A stretch of DNA of 14,825 nt from CAZMMV01 sp964567475. GTDB taxonomy: Bacteria; Bacillota; Clostridia; Tissierellales; Tissierellaceae. Below the pieces are notes generated by a model. The model saw nothing but the letters and a program-made list of their open reading frames with translations, was not told the origin of the DNA and did not search any database. Shown in pieces: positions 1 to 5,508 of this stretch (position 1 is the first letter of the stretch; every line of letters begins with the position of its first letter). The stretch covers positions 1-14,825 of the forward strand of contig CAZMMV010000038.1 in the NCBI GenBank assembly GCA_964567475.1, in the 5' to 3' direction. The position numbers and the translations under genes were made by a program.

Positions 1-20
1 ATTATATGGAATTATAATGA

Positions 21-49
21 TTGCATAAATATAATATATATAGTACTAT
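21..49 (+). promoter_or_regulatory. Candidate promoter of the tRNA-Val gene
   Basis: A -35-like TTGCAT (21-26) and a -10-like TACTAT (44-49) are separated by 17 bases, which would start transcription about 7 bases before the tRNA. The -10 and most of the spacer lie within a 34-bp perfect palindrome (28-61). The stretch is almost entirely A/T, so other -10-like hexamers occur and the assignment is moderate. Confidence 0.5.
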
Positions 50-61
50 ATATATTATATT
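28..61. repeat. 34-bp perfect AT-rich palindrome
   Basis: Bases 28-44 and 45-61 are exact reverse complements (17-bp arms, no loop, centre GTAC). The palindrome ends one base before the tRNA and covers its likely -10 region. It could be an operator, a cruciform-prone site, or the tail of a terminator from a gene to the left of the window. It has no T-tract of its own, so the terminator reading is weak. Confidence 0.8.
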
Positions 62-62
62 A

Positions 63-137
63 GGGCGAGTAACTCAGCGGGAGAGTGTTTGCTCGACAAG
101 CAAGAAGTCGTAGGTTCAAGTCCTATCTCGCCCACCA
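63..137 (+). tRNA. tRNA-Val (anticodon GAC), CCA encoded
   Basis: A full cloverleaf can be drawn. The acceptor stem is GGGCGAG (63-69) with CTCGCCC (127-133). The D arm is ACTC/GAGT with a 7-base loop. The anticodon stem is TTTGC/GCAAG with the loop TCGACAA (93-99). The variable loop is AAGTC. The T arm is GTAGG/CCTAT with the loop TTCAAGT. The discriminator is A134, followed by an encoded CCA. The anticodon is G95-A96-C97, which reads the valine codons GUC and GUU; A35, C36 and A73 agree with known valine identity elements. Oddly, position 33 is C (base 94) instead of the nearly universal U. The short variable loop rules out serine and leucine. Confidence 0.93.
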
Positions 138-164
138 AAGAATTATCTTATAGGGGGTTAAAGT

Positions 165-260
165 ATGAGTCCTAAATTAAAAAAAACAGTAGTATTTTTA
201 ATAGTTTTATCTTTTTTAATGTCTGTAATGCTTCCAATAGTAAATTTAATAAAGGCATAA
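165..260 (+). CDS. 31-residue single-pass membrane miniprotein
   Basis: A short frame encodes 31 residues: a basic N-terminus (MSPKLKK), then a hydrophobic segment at about residues 8-29 long enough to cross the membrane once, ending in KA. It has a good ribosome binding site (AGGGGG, 152-157, 7 bases before the ATG) and its own terminator just after the stop, so it looks like a genuine gene read together with or just behind the tRNA. Size, basic start and single helix resemble the tiny Firmicutes membrane proteins of the Prli42/DUF4044 kind (Prli42 anchors the Listeria stressosome). That likeness is of architecture only; I cannot confirm homology by eye. Confidence 0.7.
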   Translation: MSPKLKKTVVFLIVLSFLMSVMLPIVNLIKA

Positions 261-291
261 AAATACCAGAGATGATTTTCTGGTATTTTTT
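259..291 (+). terminator. Rho-independent terminator after the miniprotein gene
   Basis: Stem AAATACCAGA (261-270) pairs with TCTGGTATTT (279-288) across an 8-base loop, and a T-run continues to 291. The flanking A residues 259-260 extend the stem into the T-tract. It ends the tRNA/miniprotein transcript just before the promoter of the next gene. Confidence 0.85.
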
Positions 292-292
292 A

Positions 293-301
293 TGATATAA
301 T
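293..301 (+). promoter_or_regulatory. Extended -10 promoter for the yibE/F-zip pair
   Basis: TGA followed by TATAAT (296-301) is a perfect -10 with the TGn extension, 25 bases upstream of the start codon. The position 17 bases further upstream (TGATTT) is a poor -35, and it lies inside the preceding terminator hairpin. An extended -10 can work without a good -35. It would drive the membrane-protein pair that follows. Confidence 0.6.
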
Positions 302-326
302 ATTCAAGATAGGAGGTAGTATTTAA

Positions 327-1457
327 ATGAAAAAAAATCAATTAATTTTAATATTTATATTATTATTTAGTTTATGGACTTCAACAGTATTTGCAGAAGA
401 CTTTCCAGAACCCTTATCAGAAAAGGCTAAGGTATTACAAGCAGGACAAGCTCAAAATGATGATGGAAACTTGTATGGTGAGTTTCAAATGCAGAAAGTT
501 AAAATAGAAATACTTAGTGGAGAACATAAGGGTGATATATTAGATGTAGAGAACAACTTGTCAGATAATGAAGCATATAATATATTTGTTAAAAAGGGCG
601 ACAATGTTGTAGTTATGATTGAAGAACATGAAGATGGATATGATGCATATATAGCGGATTATTATAGATCAGACTATACATTATTTTTGATGATACTAGC
701 TGTAGTCTTAGTTCTTATAATAGGAAAATCTAAAGGATTAAAAGCAGTTATATCACTAGGATTAACTATAGTTGCAATAATATATATATTGTTACCTCAG
801 ATATTAAAGGGAAGAGATCCTGTATATATATCTATATTAATATCCATTGCTATAACAGTTATAACTATATTTTTAGTAGGTGGAGTAAATAATAAAAGTA
901 TATCAGCCATATTAGGTACGATTATAGGTGTTGTAATAGCAGGAGTTATATCTTACATAGTAGGAACTAAGGCACATTTAACAGGACTTAGTGCAGAAGA
1001 AGCCACCATGCTACTTTATATTCCTCAAAAGGTAACTTTTGATTTTAGAAATCTATTATTTGCAGGAATTATATTAGGATCCCTGGGAGCTGTAATGGAT
1101 GTTGGTATGTCTATTTCATCTTCCATAGAAGAAATTTATAATGCAAACCCTGAATTAGGGGTAAAGGAATTATTTAAATCAGGAATGAATGTAGGAAAGG
1201 ATATAATGGGTACAATGATTAATACCTTGATTCTAGCCTATGCAGGAACATCAATTCCTATCTTATTAGTATTTATGGCCTATGAAACATCTTTTACAAA
1301 GATTTTTAATCTAGATATAATAGCAACAGAAATAGTAAGGTCTTTGTCAGGAAGTATAGGTTTAATACTTACAATACCTGTTACAGCTATAATAGCTAGT
1401 GCTTTATTAAAAAAACCAACAGATACAAGAAATGAAGGAGAGCGAGAAAATGAGTAA
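327..1457 (+). CDS. YibE/F-family multi-pass membrane protein
   Basis: A 376-residue protein with a signal peptide (residues 1-23, MKK start, likely cleavage after VFA) and an extracytoplasmic domain (about 24-115). Seven or so membrane segments follow, at about 117-133, 138-157, 166-185, 192-212, 243-262, 295-318 and 340-361. Conserved-looking glycine-rich stretches, GSLGAVMDVGMS (251-262) and GKDIMGTMINTLI (290-302), match what I know of the YibE/F family (Pfam YibE/F-like). The biochemical role of this family is not established; transport is often suggested. AGGAGGT (311-317) precedes the ATG by 9 bases. The last codons overlap the start of the zip gene by 8 bases (ATGAGTAA), so the two are translationally coupled. 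This pairing may hint at metal handling, but that is inference. Confidence 0.88.
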   Translation: MKKNQLILIFILLFSLWTSTVFAEDFPEPLSEKAKVLQAGQAQNDDGNLYGEFQMQKVKIEILSGEHKGDILDVENNLSDNEAYNIFVKKGDNVVVMIEEHEDGYDAYIADYYRSDYTLFLMILAVVLVLIIGKSKGLKAVISLGLTIVAIIYILLPQILKGRDPVYISILISIAITVITIFLVGGVNNKSISAILGTIIGVVIAGVISYIVGTKAHLTGLSAEEATMLLYIPQKVTFDFRNLLFAGIILGSLGAVMDVGMSISSSIEEIYNANPELGVKELFKSGMNVGKDIMGTMINTLILAYAGTSIPILLVFMAYETSFTKIFNLDIIATEIVRSLSGSIGLILTIPVTAIIASALLKKPTDTRNEGERENE

Positions 1458-2259
1458 AGAAGTTATATTATCTCTTGGACTTACTACTATAGTAGGTCTT
1501 ACAATGGGATTGGGAAGTTTAATATCTTTTTTTAAAGATGAATCTAATAAAAAGTTTTTTTCAATATCGTTAAGTTTTGCAGCAGGAATAATGATATATG
1601 CATCTTTTATGGCTATATTACCAGATGGTGCACATATTCTAGAAGAAAAATTAGGCAATCCAGGAAAATTTGTTGCTTTGGCAGGTTTTTTTGGTGGAAT
1701 GATAATTATAGCTTTTATTGAAAAATGGGTTCATAAGAATGGTGGAGGACATCATCATGGACATTCTCATGATGATCATAGTCATGGTGAAAATGAATCA
1801 CATTTATCAAAATTAGGTTTAATATCTGGAATAGCTATAGCTATACATAACTTACCAGAAGGCTTAGCTATATTTACAGCAGGAATAAAAGATATAACAA
1901 TGGCTATACCAATAGCTTTAGCAGTTATATTGCACAATATACCACTAGGAATAGCAATATCTGTACCAATTTATCATTCCACAGGCAGTAAAAAGAAGGC
2001 ATTTATATACACAACTATTGTAGGGCTTTTTCAGCCACTAGGTGGAATAATAGGCTACTTGCTTTTTTCAAATTTACCTACAGAACTATTTTTTGGAGTA
2101 TTATTTACAATAGTTGCAGGAATCATGATATTTGTATCATTAGATGAGCTTTTACCTTCATCACAAAGAGATATGGACCACCATATTTCTGTATATGGTG
2201 CAATTGCAGGAATGCTAGTTATGGCATTATCCTTAAGTATATTTCATCATAGCCATTAA
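1450..2259 (+). CDS. ZIP-family divalent metal transporter (ZupT-like)
   Basis: A 269-residue transporter, expected to bring zinc or another divalent cation into the cell. About eight helices are visible. A histidine-rich cytoplasmic loop (101-118, HHHGHSHDDHSHG) sits between helices 3 and 4, as in ZIP proteins. Helix 4 carries the metal motif HNLPEG (133-138). Helix 5 has HNIPLG (162-167), where ZupT and relatives usually have HN-x-PEG, so the second motif glutamate is replaced by leucine (L166). The ATG at 1450 is chosen over one at 1432 because GGAG (1437-1440) lies 9 bases before it and the ZIP-like N-terminus (MSKEVILSLGLT) begins there. It overlaps the yibE/F stop by 8 bases. No metal-responsive operator was recognised. 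Confidence 0.92.
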   Translation: MSKEVILSLGLTTIVGLTMGLGSLISFFKDESNKKFFSISLSFAAGIMIYASFMAILPDGAHILEEKLGNPGKFVALAGFFGGMIIIAFIEKWVHKNGGGHHHGHSHDDHSHGENESHLSKLGLISGIAIAIHNLPEGLAIFTAGIKDITMAIPIALAVILHNIPLGIAISVPIYHSTGSKKKAFIYTTIVGLFQPLGGIIGYLLFSNLPTELFFGVLFTIVAGIMIFVSLDELLPSSQRDMDHHISVYGAIAGMLVMALSLSIFHHSH

Positions 2260-2294
2260 AAAAATATTAAGTTAATATAAAAAGCTCTAGGTAT

Positions 2295-2342
2295 ACACCC
2301 CTTGATTTGTGTCAATAATATTATTAATAGCTTAGGGGGTGT
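2295..2342 (+). promoter_or_regulatory. Leader stem that covers the yaaL ribosome binding site
   Basis: ACACCCCTT (2295-2303) can pair with AGGGGGTGT (2334-2342) over nine positions, one of them a wobble. The 3' arm contains the Shine-Dalgarno sequence GGGGGT of yaaL, and TTTTC follows. It could hide the ribosome binding site or act as a weak terminator of read-through from the zip gene. The 30-base loop contains the smaller self-complementary AATAATATTATT. No ligand-binding class was recognised. Confidence 0.4.
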
Positions 2343-2346
2343 TTTC

Positions 2347-2574
2347 ATGTTAAGTTTTAAAAATGTAAAGGATTTAAGTTTTAAAAATACAAAGGATGAA
2401 AGAGCACAACTGATAGAAGATATACAAAGAGCAAAGCAAAAGTGGATGGATAATCAAAAGATTTTTGGGGAAATTACAGAAGCAGAATTAATAGATTTTG
2501 CAATATATGAATTGAAGGCTTCAAAAATTAGATATATGTATTTACTCAAAAAACTAAAAAATGATAGTTATTGA
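2347..2574 (+). CDS. yaaL: YaaL-like DUF2508 family protein
   Basis: A 75-residue charged, helical protein. The core ERAQLIEDIQRAKQKW ... AELIDFAIYELKASKIRYMYLLKK matches the DUF2508/YaaL pattern, whose function is unknown. In Bacillus subtilis yaaL sits directly before bofA, and the same holds here, which supports the call. The ATG at 2347 follows AGGGGG (2334-2339) by 7 bases; a TTG at 2302 would extend the frame, but it lies inside the leader hairpin and lacks a ribosome binding site. Residues 2-9 and 10-17 are near-identical copies (LSFKNVKD, LSFKNTKD) made by a 24-bp in-frame tandem duplication. Confidence 0.85.
   Translation: MLSFKNVKDLSFKNTKDERAQLIEDIQRAKQKWMDNQKIFGEITEAELIDFAIYELKASKIRYMYLLKKLKNDSY
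2350..2397 (+). repeat. 24-bp in-frame tandem duplication within yaaL
   Basis: Bases 2350-2373 and 2374-2397 are identical at 22 of 24 positions (GTA versus ACA is the only changed codon). The unit encodes LSFKNxKD. It is a simple two-copy tandem repeat right after the start codon, probably a recent slippage duplication. Confidence 0.9.
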
Positions 2575-2594
2575 CTAAAATGTTGTAATATAAT

Positions 2595-2623
2595 TTAGCT
2601 TTCCTTTATATTTATAGTATAAT
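2595..2623 (+). promoter_or_regulatory. Candidate promoter upstream of bofA
   Basis: TATAAT (2618-2623) is a consensus -10, 33 bases before the bofA start. Seventeen bases upstream lies TTAGCT (2595-2600), only a partial -35. In B. subtilis bofA is expressed under sigma-E; I could not fit a sigma-E pattern here with confidence. Confidence 0.4.
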
Positions 2624-2656
2624 AGGGTAAGTACAATAAATATAGGAGGAGTTATT

Positions 2657-2917
2657 ATGGAGGTAGGCACTATATTTTATTATGCAATAGGATTATTTCT
2701 GTTATATATTATAGGAATAATAATGGTGTGGCCATTAAAAAAGATATTCAAACTAATAATTAATGGGGTTCTGGGAGGAATAACATTATTAATTTTTAAT
2801 TTTATAGGTGGATATTTTGGATTGAATATAATTATTAATCCATTAAATGCAATTATTGTAGGTTTATTAGGAGTACCAGGCGTAATTTTACTTTTAATTT
2901 TACAGCTTATACTATAA
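2657..2917 (+). CDS. bofA: BofA-family membrane protein (pro-sigma-K processing regulator family)
   Basis: An 86-residue, almost wholly hydrophobic protein with membrane segments at about residues 6-26, 35-55 and 63-85. The C-terminal stretch with NPLNAIIVGLLGVPGVILL is the typical BofA signature. In B. subtilis BofA holds the membrane protease SpoIVFB inactive in the outer forespore membrane until the forespore signals, delaying pro-sigma-K processing. Length is normal for the family. AGGAGGAG (2644-2651) lies just before the ATG. The yaaL-bofA adjacency matches Bacillus. Many Clostridia carry bofA although sigma-K control differs in them, so the exact role here is inferred from the family. 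Confidence 0.88.
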   Translation: MEVGTIFYYAIGLFLLYIIGIIMVWPLKKIFKLIINGVLGGITLLIFNFIGGYFGLNIIINPLNAIIVGLLGVPGVILLLILQLIL

Positions 2918-2938
2918 AAGAATATGAAATTCCATTGT

Positions 2939-2967
2939 TTGCATAAAAAAAACAAGTATGATATAAT
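2939..2967 (+). promoter_or_regulatory. Promoter of the bL25 gene
   Basis: TTGCAT (2939-2944), a 17-base spacer and TATAAT (2962-2967) preceded by TG at 2959-2960 form a strong vegetative-type promoter with an extended -10. The start codon is 40 bases downstream. The spacer contains an A-tract. Confidence 0.7.
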
Positions 2968-3006
2968 AATTGGGTATATTAAATAAGAGTAGGAGGTAAG
3001 AAGACT

Positions 3007-3657
3007 ATGGCGCAAATTAAAATGCAAATAGAAAAAAGAACGGATAAGGGAACAAATGCAGTATCTAAAATGAGAGCTAAGGATAGTATTCCTGGAGTAC
3101 TATATAGTAGAGGAAAAGAAACTGTCCTTGTATCAATTGACAAAACTGAATTTGTAAGAGTATATAAGAAAGCAGGAAGTACTTCTTTATTAGATTTAAA
3201 ATTAGGAGATCAAGCAATTCCTGCAATTATAAAAGAAATCCAAAGACATCCATATAAAAATGAAATATTACATGTGGATCTTCAAGAATTGAACATGACA
3301 GAGAAGATAAAAATTATTATACCTATTGTATTACTTAATAGAGATAATATCCAAGTTCAACCATCTGTTTTAATGCAACAGATTGATGAGATTGAAGTAG
3401 AATGTTTACCAGGAAACATTCCAAATACTGCAGAAGCAGATGTAGCAAATCTTAAACTTAATGACAATATTACAATAGCAGATTTAGATATTGCAAAAGA
3501 TGAAGATATAACAATCTTAGAAGAACTAGATACTGTTGTTTGTACATTAACAGAACCATCTTATGATGAAGAAGATGAAGAAGACGAAGTAGACGACGAA
3601 GTCGTAGAGCCAGAATTAATAGGCGAAGATGATGACGAAGGTCAAGAGGAAGAATAA
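3007..3657 (+). CDS. rplY: Ribosomal protein bL25, Ctc/TL5 form
   Basis: A 216-residue protein of the long (Ctc/TL5) form of bL25, which binds 5S rRNA on the 50S subunit. The N-terminal 5S-binding domain (about 1-92) includes RTDKGTNAVSKMRAKDSIPGV and the IPAIIKEIQRHPYKNEILHVDL stretch; both are shown here only as landmarks. A beta-rich C-terminal domain (about 95-183) follows. The end (185-216) is an extremely acidic tail of D and E runs; such tails vary in length between species. In B. subtilis the paralogue ctc is a sigma-B stress gene, but the promoter here looks vegetative. AGGAGGT (2991-2997) is 9 bases before the ATG. The gene has its own promoter and terminator. Confidence 0.95.
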   Translation: MAQIKMQIEKRTDKGTNAVSKMRAKDSIPGVLYSRGKETVLVSIDKTEFVRVYKKAGSTSLLDLKLGDQAIPAIIKEIQRHPYKNEILHVDLQELNMTEKIKIIIPIVLLNRDNIQVQPSVLMQQIDEIEVECLPGNIPNTAEADVANLKLNDNITIADLDIAKDEDITILEELDTVVCTLTEPSYDEEDEEDEVDDEVVEPELIGEDDDEGQEEE

Positions 3658-3678
3658 TTAAAATAGAAAAACAATCAT

Positions 3679-3714
3679 AAAGACTCCAATGGATTTTCCA
3701 GAGGGGTTTTTTTA
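3679..3714 (+). terminator. Terminator after the bL25 gene
   Basis: AAAGACTCC (3679-3687) pairs with GGGGTTTTT (3703-3711), including two G-T wobbles. An inner stem TGGA/TCCA (3690-3693, 3697-3700) lies beyond a small internal loop, and a T-run follows to 3713. Confidence 0.85.
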
Positions 3715-3748
3715 TTTTCCCTTTGCCAAGCACATAAAATGAAAATAA

Positions 3749-3776
3749 GAATAAAATATACTAATACGGCAATAAT
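3749..3776 (+). promoter_or_regulatory. Sigma-F-like promoter candidate before the gin-like gene
   Basis: GAATA (3749-3753), 14 bases, then GGCAATAAT (3768-3776). The latter fits the sigma-F -10 pattern GGnnAnAhT; the -35 deviates by one base and the spacer is one base shorter than usual. B. subtilis csfB (gin) is a sigma-F gene, so the site is where expected. No vegetative -10/-35 pair was found in this gap. Confidence 0.4.
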
Positions 3777-3797
3777 TGCTAGTAAGGAGCTGATATT

Positions 3798-3989
3798 ATG
3801 TATTGTAAAATATGTGGAAATTCTAAAGAGGGAAGTAAACTTTTTGGTCAGAAGATATGTAAAAGTTGTATAAATGAAATTACAACTATATCTGTGTTTG
3901 ATGAATGCTATGATTATTATAAAAACATTATTAGAATCCTATTGGGATGTTACATAACTGAAAACTATAATCTAAAACCTGTAAATTAA
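3798..3989 (+). CDS. Gin/CsfB-like small zinc-ribbon protein (sigma-G inhibitor family)
   Basis: A 63-residue protein with two CxxC knuckles (C3-C6 and C21-C24) that should bind one zinc, followed by a helical part with D..YDYYKNIIRIL (about 35-48). This matches the small anti-sigma factor Gin (CsfB) of spore formers, which binds sigma-G and prevents its early activity in the forespore. Position strengthens the call: in B. subtilis csfB also lies between bofA and the yaaO-tmk-yaaQ-holB-yaaT genes. AAGGAG (3784-3789) is 8 bases upstream of the ATG. The last seven codons are built into the terminator hairpin. With only 63 residues, another zinc-ribbon protein cannot be excluded. Confidence 0.75.
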   Translation: MYCKICGNSKEGSKLFGQKICKSCINEITTISVFDECYDYYKNIIRILLGCYITENYNLKPVN

Positions 3990-4015
3990 TTTACAGGTTT
4001 TAGATTATTATTTTG
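3967..4015 (+). terminator. Terminator hairpin at the end of the gin-like gene (42-bp perfect palindrome)
   Basis: Bases 3967-3987 and 3988-4008 are perfect reverse complements (21-bp arms). The left arm contains most of the last seven codons and the start of the stop codon. A moderate T-rich tract (TTATTATTTT, 4005-4014) follows, so it can serve as a rho-independent terminator. Confidence 0.7.
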
Positions 4016-4051
4016 TATAGCTAGATTTATCATATATAATAAATCTAGCTA
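4013..4051 (+). promoter_or_regulatory. Promoter of the yaaO-tmk operon overlapped by a dyad (possible operator)
   Basis: TTGTAT (4013-4018), 16 bases, TATAAT (4035-4040) form a good vegetative promoter 39 bases before the yaaO start. A separate dyad with 13-bp perfect arms (4018-4030 and 4039-4051, 8-base loop) spans from the -35 edge past the -10. Because its centre lies within the promoter, a DNA-binding repressor site is a reasonable reading. There is no T-run after it, so it is not a simple terminator. Confidence 0.55.
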
Positions 4052-4078
4052 GAAATATTGAAAATGGAGGTAGTTGAA

Positions 4079-5494
4079 ATGAGAACCCCTGTATTTGAAG
4101 CATTGAAAAAATTGATAGAAGAAGAAAAATCCTCTTTACATACACCTGGCCACAAGGGAAAAGATACATTAGTTAAATGGGGAGACTATATACCTATGAT
4201 AGACACAACGGAAATCCAAGGGATGGACAACTTACTAGAGGCAAATGGTATCATTAAAGAAAGTCAAGACTTAGCATCTAAAGTATTTGGATCTATAGCC
4301 ACCTATTACTCAGTAAATGGTTCTACAGGTAGTATTTATATAGCCTTATCAACTATAACTAATCCAGGAGATAAAGTGCTTATACAAAGAGATAGTCACA
4401 AGGCAGTATATAATAGTATAATTTTAAATAGATTAAAACCAGTATATATATATGCTAATTATAATGAAAAATATAATATATTAACAGGTCTAGATCCTAA
4501 AAATCTAGATAAAATATTAAAAGAAGATAAGGAAATAAAAGTTGTAGTTATTACATATCCAAATTACTATGGTGTTTGTTCAGATTTAGAAGAAATAGCA
4601 AAAATAGTTCATAAACATAATAGAATACTAATGGTAGATGAAGCTCATGGATCTCATATGAGTTTTTCAAATAGATTACCTAAATCAGCCCTAGAATGTG
4701 GAGGGGACATAGTTATACAAAGCACACATAAAACATTACCCAGTTTTACACAGACCTCAATGATACATGTAGGAAGTCATAGAATAAATTTGGACAAGCT
4801 AAGGGATAGATATCAATTATATACAACAACATCTCCATCATATTTGTTTATTGCATCTTGTGAAATAGCATCAGCTTATATGGATACAGAAGAAGGAAAG
4901 ACAAGGTTAGAATACAATATAGATAAATCTAGAGAAACTATTGATAGATTAAATAAAATAGAAGGAGTTTTTGTATTTACAGAGGATAAAAAAGATAATA
5001 CAATATATGCTAAAGATAATACAAGAATACTTTTTAAAATAAAAGGCATGACAGGAAGCAGCATAGGAGAAAAACTATATAGTAAATATAATATAAATCT
5101 TGAAATGACAGATTATTATTATGGACTAGCATTGACAAGCCTTATGAATGAAGAAGAGGATTATGAAATATTGATAGATGCTATAAAAGAAATAGCAAAA
5201 TCTTCAACAGAAAAAGATATAGATCCTATAAATATAAAAATACCAAGGGCTAAAATAGCTATGCCAATATATGAAGCCTATTATAGAGAGAAAAAACAAA
5301 TAGACTTAAAGGATAGTATAGGAAAAATATCAGGAACTTCTATAATTCCTTATCCACCAGGGGTTCCTTTAATAGTAGCTGGAGAAATAATAACAAGGCA
5401 ATTATATGATTACATTGTACTTTTAATGGAAAACAATATAGAAATAGTTGGTCTAATGGGGTATAATAAAGATAAACTAGTAGTAGTAAAGTAG
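4079..5494 (+). CDS. yaaO: YaaO-like PLP-dependent Orn/Lys/Arg decarboxylase family protein
   Basis: A 471-residue fold-type I PLP enzyme of the Orn/Lys/Arg decarboxylase family. Visible motifs are HTPGHKG (21-27), NGSTGS (80-85, phosphate site region), DEAHGSH (187-193) and STHKTLPS (215-222), in which K218 should form the Schiff base with PLP. The smaller C-terminal domain contains IPYPPGVP. It lacks the N-terminal wing domain of the large inducible decarboxylases, as in YaaO and biosynthetic SpeA-type enzymes of Firmicutes. The substrate (arginine, lysine or ornithine) cannot be read from sequence; a polyamine role is the family expectation. The ATG at 4079 follows GGAGG (4066-4070) by 8 bases; an in-frame TTG at 4058 has no such site. 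Confidence 0.9.
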   Translation: MRTPVFEALKKLIEEEKSSLHTPGHKGKDTLVKWGDYIPMIDTTEIQGMDNLLEANGIIKESQDLASKVFGSIATYYSVNGSTGSIYIALSTITNPGDKVLIQRDSHKAVYNSIILNRLKPVYIYANYNEKYNILTGLDPKNLDKILKEDKEIKVVVITYPNYYGVCSDLEEIAKIVHKHNRILMVDEAHGSHMSFSNRLPKSALECGGDIVIQSTHKTLPSFTQTSMIHVGSHRINLDKLRDRYQLYTTTSPSYLFIASCEIASAYMDTEEGKTRLEYNIDKSRETIDRLNKIEGVFVFTEDKKDNTIYAKDNTRILFKIKGMTGSSIGEKLYSKYNINLEMTDYYYGLALTSLMNEEEDYEILIDAIKEIAKSSTEKDIDPINIKIPRAKIAMPIYEAYYREKKQIDLKDSIGKISGTSIIPYPPGVPLIVAGEIITRQLYDYIVLLMENNIEIVGLMGYNKDKLVVVK

Positions 5495-5508
5495 AAGGGA
5501 GCATTTAT

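Noticed and set aside
1432..1449. ATG at 1432 as the start of the zip gene
   Set aside because: No ribosome binding site before it; GGAG (1437-1440) serves the ATG at 1450.
2266..2280. Small dyad ATATTAA-G-TTAATAT after the zip gene as a terminator
   Set aside because: One-base centre, A/T only, followed by A residues instead of T.
2302..2346. TTG at 2302 as the start of yaaL (15 extra residues)
   Set aside because: No ribosome binding site, lies in the leader stem, and the added residues do not resemble the family. The ATG at 2347 has a clear ribosome binding site.
2680..3027. Open frame of 115 residues on the minus strand
   Set aside because: It is opposite bofA and the bL25 promoter, has odd composition and no family features; a shadow of the coding strand.
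3470..3733. Open frame on the minus strand rich in leucine and histidine
   Set aside because: It mirrors the acidic GAA/GAT repeats of the bL25 tail; repetitive shadow translation.
4058..4078. TTG at 4058 as the start of yaaO
   Set aside because: The GGAGG at 4066-4070 would be inside the gene; it fits the ATG at 4079, where the family N-terminus begins.
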